This document shows, piece after piece, positions 37,221 to 61,000 of a stretch of DNA of 64,000 nt; position 1 is the first letter of the stretch, and each line of letters opens with the position of its first letter. The notes beneath the pieces were generated by a model. That model saw nothing but the letters and a program-made list of their open reading frames with translations, did not search any database and was not told the origin of the DNA. The stretch spans positions 372,001-436,000 of the forward strand of contig JAHQIW010007107.1 in the NCBI GenBank assembly GCA_019055375.1. The letters run 5' to 3'. The stretch is from Parelaphostrongylus tenuis. Taxonomy: Eukaryota > Nematoda > Chromadorea > Rhabditida > Metastrongylidae. Position numbers and translations under genes: made by a program.

Positions 37221-37317
37221 GAGCAACAAACTCATCTTTCTCGTGGAAAGTTGCCTCACCATTTCTATTGGTTTTTTCCTTGAAACATCGGGAATTTTTT
37301 TCGTCGTTATCCAGGAA

Positions 37318-37382
37318 TTGTCTCTCTTTCTTTCTCTCTCTCTCTCTCTTTCGTTCTTTCTCTCTCTCTCTCTCGCTCTTTA
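37318..37382 (+). repeat. (TC)n-rich microsatellite
   Basis: A polypyrimidine block of TCTCTC and TTTC units sits between the two telomere-like blocks. A similar CT-rich block is at 38717-38760, beside a SINE-D copy. Confidence 0.85.
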
Positions 37383-37929
37383 ACCCCTCTCTTGAAAGGA
37401 TGTTGATGCTTAGCTTACAATGATCTCATGGTGTAACCGTAGCTGTCTTCTAAGCTTGACCCTAGGCCTAAGCCGAAGGAGCAGCAGGCTCATCCTTCCC
37501 GCAGATGATCGCCGCCAAAACTTTCATGTTTCGATGCTAGCATTTCATAGCATTTTGAACGTTTCATTTGTCTTTAAATGATGGAAAGCCTAGTTTAGTA
37601 GTGGTGTTTTTTTCACAACTTTCCCACACTTGCAGTCATTCCTATTTCGTTGAATCGGGGAAATTCCCACAGAAAGTTTCTCAGATGAGTCAGAGAGTTC
37701 TGACGCGCCGATCAAGGCTGGCAGGATACCAAGTATGGTCCATCTGCATCGATCCTTATGTTCTTATATGCAGCCATATAAAGATTGAGGAAGAGAGACG
37801 GTGTGGGCCTCTTAGGGGAGAGGGATGTCAACCTTGGGGGGGGGGGAGGTGTTAAGCTAGAGGGGAGGTTCTGACCCTGAAGAGGAGACTGTTAACCCTG
37901 AAAGGGGTGAGGTATCAACCCTAAGTTTT

Positions 37930-38130
37930 TCACAAGCCGCTTGGCTGCTGTTTGAGGATCTCGTATTTATGGGTATCACCGTAGAACGCTGCTCGAGACG
38001 ATCCTCGTAGTTTTGGAGGTATTCGAGCTAAAACGTTAGTTGATTGACTGGGAGAGATTGTTGGAGTCGGGGATCGAACCAGCCCCTTTCTTATCACTTT
38101 TGCTTTCTCACAAACCGCATCGCTATCCCG
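37930..38130 (-). repeat. SINE-E copy
   Basis: On the minus strand the head is the rc of CACAAACCGCATCGCTATCC, the B-box is the rc of GGGGATCGAACCAGCCCC, and the body is the rc of GAGGATCTCGTATTTATGGG. It is parallel to 39470-39690 and 60540-60730. Confidence 0.75.
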
Positions 38131-38451
38131 TCTCCCCGAGTCGAGAGATTTGCGGTAGGAAAGTCTGCAATTTTTTGGGAATTTTTGGCGGGCTGCCAAG
38201 GCACGCTGCGGGCCGCGTTGCACGCGACGCTTACCGCTTGGTGGGTGTGCTCCATTAACAATGAGGTATTTTCCTAGAGAAGTTTAGCTTCTTTTTGCCA
38301 CTAAGGAGGACCGATCGACCGTGAAGGCTTAAATGTGATAGAATAGACCTCGAAAAGGCTACAAGCAGCGGAAACAACGTGAATCCTTCCTCTAAAATCA
38401 CACTTTTGGCATTTTGACACTTTATTGGTCCGTCTTCCTAGTGCTTCTTTT

Positions 38452-38650
38452 TTCACTGTACGGATGCCAGAGCTCCTAGCATTCAGTCTGTTTTTCCGTC
38501 CTCTTGAATGTCGTAGGATACTGATTGAGCGAGTCCGCTTGCACTCTCGGGGATAGCCTGGCTGTGACGCTCCACGGGCGTTCGTTGGTGACCGCCGGCG
38601 AATGTTGGAGGCGGAGCTTGGCCGCGCGCTACCACTCGGCCCACGGCCCC
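38452..38650 (-). repeat. SINE-D copy
   Basis: Family order on the minus strand: head near 38650 (rc of GCGCTACCACTCGGCCCACG), CG-rich link, body (rc of GGGGATAGCCTGGCTGTGAC, CGAGTCCGCTTGCACTCTCG), end at the rc of TTTTTTCACTGTACGGATGC. A run of 12 G lies just beyond the head. The 171-codon minus-strand frame over 38301-38816 runs through this repeat and the CT tract and is not a gene. Confidence 0.8.
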
Positions 38651-38990
38651 TCAACCGCACTTGCACCTTGGGGGGGGGGGGAACATCCCCAAATTCCTGA
38701 AATTGAGCAGTACGCTCTCTCTCTCTCCCCCTCTCTCTCCCTCCCTCCCTCTCTCTATTCCTTCTATAGTGCCATACTGAAGAAAAAAAAATAAAGGTAA
38801 CGTTTTCTGAAATCACGATTTCATGGCGATGTTAGAAGAAATTTTCGAGAAAAACAGTTGGAAATATGTTGCTGGTTTTTTTCTGGTAGACGGCACTGGA
38901 TGAAGAAACTACCCTTCCGCTGACCCGAGGTTTTCCGCTGCACTTTTGGTGATCATTTGAAAACTTGAATCCCTAGATACTGCTCTACAT

Positions 38991-39150
38991 AACCGCTTGA
39001 CTTCCGCGGACCCCAACTGGGCGTGTCCACCAGCGTGGGAACGACCCCGCCTTCTCTGCCGCGATTAGTCGCCAACTGCAGTATTACTCTTAGTTGCAAG
39101 ACTGAGTTCAAAATTAAGCTGCGGTCTTGCAACGAAAAGCAGTGCTGGGA
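38991..39150. mobile_element. Half copy of the 259-bp TIR element
   Basis: It starts AACCGCTTGACTTCCGCGGA and follows the left arm of 35404-35662 closely (ACTGGGCGTGTCCACCAGCG). It then enters an internal palindrome (AGTTGCAAGAC paired with GTCTTGCAAC) and loses similarity. The right terminal repeat is absent. Confidence 0.7.
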
Positions 39151-39469
39151 GAGATGTGTTTCTCTCTTTGAAACATGGGAAGATTTTAAACTCATGGGCG
39201 TTCTTCTTGCTATAATTATTCGTCTTACTATCAGAATTATTCTTACAGAAGTTCATTTTGTGATATTCTATCATTTGATGGTGACTAGTGTCTCTCAAGA
39301 ATCCTAATTTTTCTATCAAATCCTCTTATTTCCATTGGGGCGCGCGCCAGTGCAATTTCTCAGGAGTGTGGTGCGACGACTAGTGCATGAAATTTCATGC
39401 ACTTGTCCCTATGTTAAAGTCGGCGAGGAGGTGTGAGATCCGAGAGGAAACGGTGTTAACCCTAAGTCC

Positions 39470-39690
39470 ATCTTATTTCACGTGTCACTTCGGCTGCTGA
39501 TTGAGGATTTCGTCTTCCTTATGGATATCGTAGAATGATATTTAAGACGACTTTCCTTGTAATCTCGGAGGTAATCGAGCTAAAGTGTTGTCGATTGTTG
39601 GGAGACACTGTTGGGGTAGGGGATCGAACCAGCGCCCTGCCTATCACTTTTGCTTCCTGATACACCGCACCACTCTAACCAGTTTGTGCT
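39470..39690 (-). repeat. SINE-E copy
   Basis: Minus-strand head is the rc of CACCGCACCACTCTAACCA, B-box the rc of GGGGATCGAACCAGCGCC, body the rc of GGATATCGTAGAATGATATT. It is the best-preserved SINE-E in the window. Confidence 0.75.
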
Positions 39691-39927
39691 AGTACTTTCC
39701 TCGAAAAGATTTACCGTGGAAATTTTCTCAGGCGAGTTTAGAGTTTCGACGGACCGAACAAGTTTGGCAGGACACTATGTGTGGTTCGATGAAGTCGGTT
39801 TTAATTGTAGTGATTCAAAGATCAAGTGAGGAGGAAGGTGTTAAGCTTGAGAGGAGAGAGATGTTGACTTTGAGAGAAGAAAGATGTCAACTCTGAACTC
39901 TAAGATTATTAACTCCGCTCTTGTAGC

Positions 39928-40312
39928 AGTTATGATCGTGTCCAAGAACGCTGAGTGATATGCAAAACTTCTGAGCCCAGGCCAAAGTTGAACTCGCGTT
40001 TCACTTATAGCGGAGGCGCGTGCTGCCACTGCGCCAGAGGCCACCACTTTACTACCACTTTTTCTTCGATATAATCCATCGAAGCCGTCAGCAACCAATC
40101 CGGGCTTAATGCCGTCATGTGCTTACCCAGATCAAACCGTGTGAGGTTATTTGCTGGCAGCCTCGATGGTTCATATCAAAGAAAGGGTGGTAGCAGAACG
40201 ATGGTCTCTGTGGCAACGCGCCCCTGATATGAGTGAAACGCGGGTTCAACTCCCGCCTGAGGTCGAAAGTTTTACGCATTACTCAGTGTTCATGGGTAAG
40301 TATGCATTCTAG
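39928..40312. repeat. Double-headed foldback SINE upstream of LETM1
   Basis: Two tRNA-like heads point away from each other. The left one (minus) has the rc of GTTGAACTCGCGTTTCAC and GCCACTGCGCCAGAGGCC. The right one (plus) has CTCTGTGGCAACGCGCCCC, B-box CGGGTTCAACTCCCGCC and tail GAAAGTTTTACGCATTACTC. The middle (40050-40150) is an imperfect palindrome linking them. The right arm ends about 130 bp before the LETM1 start codon. It is a member of the SINE-A superfamily. Confidence 0.7.
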
Positions 40313-40419
40313 TTCAATGACAGTTTATGGAGTTTTGCAGGTAGAATCCATTGTTCATATAAATAGGAGGTGGAGAAGACAGAAGACGTCTACAATTGGA
40401 TTGTTGACGTCATTAAATT

Positions 40420-40427
40420 GTCGTCAG
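40420..40427 (+). promoter_or_regulatory. Possible trans-splice acceptor of LETM1
   Basis: TTGTCGTCAG ends 16 bp before the ATG at 40444. Many nematode messages receive a spliced leader at such an AG a few bases upstream of the start. The polypyrimidine stretch is weak and no branch consensus is needed in nematodes, so this is only a candidate. Confidence 0.3.
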
Positions 40428-40443
40428 AACTTTCTGGTTCACC

Positions 40444-54538
<14,095 letters not shown>

Positions 54539-55068
54539 GAAACTAAAAGAAATTTACTTAGGGAAAGATTCTATGTGCTGTTTGATGTAATTTCAAATTT
54601 TGTTATATGTTCCCATATCATAGGTGTTTTTAAATTTGATATACATAGATATATACACGCCCTGTATATGTACGTATATATCCCCATACATAGGCATGTA
54701 TGCATGTATATACATACAAGTATGTATATATGCATTGTTAATTTGGATAACCTTATCTGAAATGGATTTAGCAGAAAATAACTATAATAATGTAAATAGC
54801 ATTTTATGTTTCCATCATTGGTTAATGTAAAGAATATGTTGTCAAACTTTGGTGATTGAACCAAGTTATGTTGTCATATATGCTCATATGTTATAGTCAT
54901 GCTTCATAACCAAATGAGAGAAAATTTTGCTTTTTCTTTGTAGTTTCGATTTTCTCCACATGTTTCTTTTACGAGGTCAGTCTTACCTTTGATTTACGAC
55001 TGATCGAGTCGCTGCGATGAATAAATTTCTCGTTTTTGCCTTTATCAAGTCCCTATTTTCGTGTCGAA
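54539..55068 (+). other. LETM1 3' UTR and intergenic space
   Basis: 530 bp between the LETM1 stop and the next ATG. It contains a TA/CATA-rich microsatellite (54645-54740). The only canonical polyadenylation signal I see is AATAAA at 55020-55025, which would give a UTR of about 500 nt ending just before the next gene. Confidence 0.7.
55020..55049 (+). promoter_or_regulatory. Candidate poly(A) signal and trans-splice acceptor
   Basis: AATAAA (55020-55025) is followed 24 bp later by a T-rich stretch ending TTTATCAAG (55041-55049), 20 bp before the ATG at 55069. In nematodes this spacing suggests that LETM1 cleavage and spliced-leader addition to the next message may be nearly contiguous. Confidence 0.4.
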
Positions 55069-58000
55069 ATGGGTTTTGGAGACGAAGCCGATGTCCGTCC
55101 TGTCGCAGCTTTTGGAAAGGGGGGTGAATCGAGTTCTCGAGGTAAGCCAGAAAAGTTTTGTCGATCGCTACTGGTGCTAATAAACGTTGTGTTTAGGTGA
55201 GCTCAGCTCAGATCGAGATGGATTTTCCGGCGGGTATGTTCTGCTACATCTATTTATAAACAATCGTTGAGAGTACTGTTTGTTATGCAAACATTTGACC
55301 TCAGATGGGAGTTTAGCTCGCGTCGCAGCGATTCATAGAGACGTTTCAGAATCTATTAGGTGCTGTCCAACGGCTGACTGTGGTGTTGAGCCTCGTCTTT
55401 ATTGCTTTAAAAAAAGCAATGGTATTTGTATGGATGATATTCTCAGTTCTTATTGCATTCGGTTATAGCTATCATTTGACCGTTGACATCCGCAATCAGT
55501 CGACATTTTCTGGGGCAACTGATTTACTTGCAACCTCTTAAGGTTCGAATAACATTTTTGATGGCAAAAATCAGGCATGTGATCTCCTTCTCGCCATTGA
55601 AGTGTGTCATACTCTAATGACATTAGAAACTTTCCTTCTGGATGCTCATGAAAACATCTGCCTGAAGTTAGGTGATTGTGCCTGTGATGTCTGTGATAAA
55701 TTAATTGTTATCTAGACATTAAAGTTCGATCTCAGTCTGTAGTTTTAAAGTGCTAGATCTCAGTTGGAAGCCACATTATCAAATTAAAGGCGTCAGAATC
55801 CACCTAAAGGGAGGAAAGTTGCTGGGAGCGATCTTTCTTCTGGTCCTTATCTCCGAGGCTTTTTTTCTTATAATAAATCGCCCATGATATTTGACGTACT
55901 AGTTAGTAGACAAAAGATTTTGCGAGTGTGGTGCCTGAGACACAGTTGAGGCATAGCACAGCTTGTTCAACTTGTATAGCATCCTTCTTCTGATGGCAGT
56001 TGTAAGGCTGTTGTTCCTGACCGATCTTGTCGACTTGCTAAACTCGCTCTTTCGTCATAGCGTCTTCACACGGTTCAGAAATTGATGGATTAGGTCACCG
56101 GCAGATCACGAAATGGTCATGGTAACCTTACGGTGCGTTTTCTTTAGTGAAAAACGTGACGAAATTCTTTGAAGCTGACCACTGAGGCCGGTCGTCGGCT
56201 GTTTGAATGTGGGGCTCAATGTGGGACACCAATCTGTGCCTTCTCGGCTTTGAGGTCTTTCAGCGAGTCATCGAAACAGTTAAGATGCGTATATTGAGTT
56301 AAAGTAAGCTGCGTGTAGGATAGCGGTTGGAGGTGTCCCACAGAGCTCACGTCAGTATTCCTCCTTATCTCTGAGTTAATCAGATTTTTCGCAAGTTGTC
56401 ATGTTATTATACCTAACGTCTCGACGGTGTTGTTTTCATGAGAGCCACCCTGATCGGAATCAAGTGTCCACAAAGTTGTTTTCTTCTTGCGAACAAGTGA
56501 AATGAAAACGATTGTAGGATTTTGGATGACTAGGGATTTCGTGGACGTCATGAGGATATCACCGTATATTAAAATGTCAAATCTTGCTCTAAAGACTTAA
56601 GAATTTAATGAGTTTTATAAGAAGCTGAGATGTATTCATGAAGTTATATAAAACTTTGGGCTCTATATGAGCCAAATCTGACTTCTTTAACGATTTATTT
56701 TGGATAAAATCTAATGTAATACCTTTTCATTGGATTGTTTTATAGACCTCGCTCAAAACAATAGTGATCTGATAACATATTTTGAGCCTATCATGAGGTC
56801 CGTTTTGGCACTTATACAGTGCTGAATAGCTGTTTCGGCATTGCAGCTTCATTATTATCACGGTGCCTTTCAGTTCAGCCAGTCCTTTACAAGGGGATTT
56901 ATCCCCGTACACATGAAGGAGCGAGCTAATGCTTAATTATTTGCGAAATCACCACATGTCAGGTGATAAAGCCACCCGACTTGACAGTGACTAAAAGTCG
57001 ACCACTCATAGCTGGAAAGATGATTCATACTTTTACAGTCTGCTGTTTTTGTAGGGCTCGCTCAAAGTCTGACCACATATCCTAGACTGGTTGAATCGAA
57101 TGGTACCGTGCTTCTGATGAGGCTTAAATGCCAAAACAGTTCTCTAGCAGTGTTAAATGTCATAACGGGCCTCATGATAGGCTCAAAATATTTTATTTGG
57201 GTTCAATGTGATACTTTGCGTCGTGATTTTGAAGGGCTTAGATTTTAGGAGGCGTGGATTTGGTGAACCAACAAGGAACTATGAAGGTGGGTGGATTAAC
57301 ATGTTCTCTTTTCGTTATTTTGAAGTCGTTAAGAAACGTTGCAAAATAAAATAAACGGAATTTTTGTTTTTTTTTTTCAAATTATTAGCTTGGAATTGGC
57401 GAATCGAAGCTGAAAGCAGTGGGATTCACGCAGTGAAGATCTTAGATCGGGTCATGTAAAATCAAATGTGACAAGGAGTATGGCATTTCATCCGTGCAAT
57501 GAAGAGACTAAAATCTGTGAGATTTTCAGGCTCAAAGCTTAACGAACGACGAGGGAATGGACCATTTGGAAACCGGTTCTCAGAGCACTGTGATAGAGGT
57601 GTATTATCGTTCTATTTTGACTGCGAATTTAACGCTTTATACTAATGTATGAATGCTCATGTGTGGTGCAGTGTATAGAGATGCTCTGCGACACATTTTT
57701 CAAGAGGCTAGTGTGCTTAGTGCTGAGCGCTGTAATCTTTGGATTTTTATCCCTTGTGCAACGCTGAGAGCTTTATTTTGAAGCATATTATATTTCCAGT
57801 TAACATCAGTAGTTCTATATCAATAATATAGTACGGAATTCTGTGTTTGTAAGGGTAAAAAATCTACATAAAGTGGCTGTAATCATGTCCAATACTATAT
57901 TTAGTGGTCAGGATTTTCAAAAATACTATTTTGGAAAACATGAACCCTTTGCAAAGTGTGGGAGTCATTTTTGACCTGAGGGTATTTTTTCGTTGCACAA

Positions 58001-61000
58001 ACCATTTCTATTAAAGTTTCAATAATTATGCGAAAGCGCAAATTTTTGGGAATTTCAGCGTTGTGTTTCTTTTCTGGAAAGACCTTTCAGTGCATTGTAG
58101 CAACGAAAATAAAATGTGTCCCACCTTTTCGAGACCGTGGACTGCCGTTTGTGTCTCTGACCCCTACATGTGGCGTCTAACAGTGGAGCGTATTTTATTG
58201 GTGCATGGTCGCGAAACGGTAAACCCTCGAAGTTCTTTGCTTAAACGGCAAGGGTCTATAGATAGCTTCTCATTAGACTGAACCGATTTCATAGCGCGCG
58301 ATAGGAACGAAGACAAGATTACGTTTTACACCCGAGGTTTTCTTCGCACATAAGAGTTATATATGCACGAAAAGTATATAAGCGTATAGATAGAATTATC
58401 GTGTTTTAGAGAATGCAAGAACTTAGAATTTTTTTCGCAACTAAGAAAAAAAAATTAATAGATAACGAAAATCGCTTGTCGCTTGCGAGAATTGCCTACT
58501 GTCGTCCACAAAGTGTTAAAAATGGTTTGATAATGTGAAATAGTTTCATATCCGTTTAGACCGTCCTCCTCAATTCGGTTTCTCCAACTTTGATGATAGA
58601 AGAGAGCGTGTAAACGTACGTTTTTATTTCCAACGTTGAATCTCTTATTTCTTCAAATTCTTGATTCGAGAGAGCCTTGACGATAAGGGATAACTGGAAT
58701 CTTTGATGTTGTTATCACTTTTGTGAATTCATTTTTCTCGTTTAGAATTTCGGAAAGAATCACACGGAGTCTGGTAACCGTAGGAAAAATGATAATGATA
58801 TCACAGATGACTGGGACAGTGCCGCCGGTTCGGTTATTAATTTACTTTATCTCTTTTTTCTTTACAAATGTTAACGCGTTCGGCGCACAGTGCATCGTTT
58901 TCGATACATCAGTGACGCGCCACGCTCGGTTAACTGGGGCGCAGTGTAACAGAGCGCCCTGGTGTAATTCCGGTATATATATGATGAATTCACTTGATTA
59001 ATTCTATTCGTATCTATTTGATTGTTTCTACATCTAGGATGAGCAGCTTTACAATACAGTAAATTACTATATCATTAGCAGCATGCAATTCCTAACAACT
59101 TCTCCCAACAATATACTTAAACACTTCCGAGAAAGGATATACAATGTGCAATTGCATCGCGGGGGTTAAGATTTTTACACAGTGTGCAGTATCGTTTTCG
59201 AAAAGCAGTTAATCATTTCATTGTTGGAAGCAACACAGTTGTTCTTAATACCAACAGGTCTTCTGAAGTCTTTTATTCATAATCTACCTTTTGATATGTA
59301 GAACACTCGTTGATTTTTATTTATTTCTACTTGTTTATGCGACCCGTCATCACAATTTTTTTTTTATTGTGCGGATCTTAGTACTTCTAGCACTAGATTC
59401 TTCTTTCGTCTTCTTTTGTATGATGTAGAATACTGATCTAGCATGTCTCCTTGTAATCTCGAGAATAGCCTGACTGTGGCGTACTATGGGGCGTTCTTGT
59501 TGACTGCCGTAGAGTGATACAAACCCTTTTTAGTGGCGAAAAAGTCTTAATTTCATGGGGAAAACTACAACGTTATTCTAGCGCGTCCCACCAGCCTGTT
59601 GACCGCGTCGCGTGTCAGGCGGAAAATCAGCGCCGTCCCAAACGTGTTAAACGAAGATTTTTTTTTTCAAATTAGCTCATCGCTCATTTCAAAAAGCAGT
59701 CCTTTACAATGATTGCGTCTCATTGATTTGCTCCTCAGCTATTTTTTTTTTTGTAGCGCCGCGTTTCAACACACGCCAATACAATAATCGTTCCGAGTCT
59801 CGACGGTGCCAAGGAAACGATTCGGATCGTGGGAGAGATTTCGGGTAAATTCTTTTCTTTCAACGATCTACACGTAGATCTCTTTCATTTTTCATGTGTA
59901 AGTGTTTGAATTCGATTTACAGGTTGCATCAGGTTATAGCAATTCAATACTCATGTTAGGCTTTGATTTCGATGTTTACTCTTTTTGATTGTCTCTTTTC
60001 CCCACGATTTTGTAAGACATCTTTTGTAACTGAACCTATAGGGCACTTCAGAATTTCTTATCGTTTCTGCATTGAATTGCTAACTATCAGTCATTGGGAC
60101 AATTTTGTTCGTTATCTTCGATTTCACGGCGTATCGTAGAATAGAGTGGCCCAGAGTGTTCCTATTCAGCGGGGTGCTAGACGTCTCTTCTGTACTTGGA
60201 CGTTGTACTGGACTATGTAAAGAAATCACATGAGTACAACGAGTAGATAAATAAATGTGGCCTAGACGTTTGGAGATTTGTAGTCGACATCGCAAAAATT
60301 TACTATTTGAAGGACGAAGTGTACAGAATGCATGTTGACAAATTGTTTGCCTATATACTGGAAGGTTAAAGGTTCTGTATTCCCGGTGTTTGTAACTTTC
60401 ACCTTTTTGTAAAGTTCCCTCAAGAGACATTTTTGAGCATCTGCCATCTACATCCCTTGAAAATTGTCACAAATCCTCCGTCTGGTAATCGGAAGTTTCG
60501 ATTAGGCGACACTTCTTACATTGGATTGCTCGTATTCATTCTCCACAAATTTCACGAGTTGCTTCAGCTGCTGCTCGAGGATCTCATCGTCTTTGTGAAT
60601 ATCGTTGAGAACTGTTCGGGACAATTCTCCTTGCAGTCTTGGCGGTAACCGAGCTGAGTCGTTCGTTGATGCTTACCGCTTTGTTTCGTGGTACACCGCA
60701 TCTTTATTCATTGTGCTACCGTGCCCGCGAAGATCACCTGTATCACCTGTCGTCCCGATGATCGTCGAGTGACTCGAGCGGGTGCCAGCAACACTGACAT
60801 TTTTCCCTATCGCGTGCAAGAGTAGCCCTAGATCCCTAGATGCTCTTAAACTTTCCCCAAGCCGCTTGTTTCCTCCTGCTCAACTCTGGAGCTAGGTCGT
60901 TCATCATGTCGATTTCACGACCTAGATAAGCATAACTGGAGCATTCGGAGATTGTCGTTCCGTTGAGCGTGAATGGGGCAATCGAAACCCATCCGATCCA

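Noticed and set aside
37101..37283. Open frame with Leu-Ser and Lys-Pro repeats
   Set aside because: Translation of the telomere-like GCCTAA array, not a protein gene.
38301..38816. 171-codon open frame on -
   Set aside because: Runs across a SINE-D copy, a G run and a CT microsatellite; repeat artefact.
54575..54864. Frames rich in Tyr, Ile and His after LETM1
   Set aside because: Produced by a TATA/CATA microsatellite in the 3' UTR.
58723..59001. Open frame in intron 4 of the rde-12-like gene
   Set aside because: Including it would break the clean phase between exons 4 and 5, and it adds no FG/RG-like sequence.
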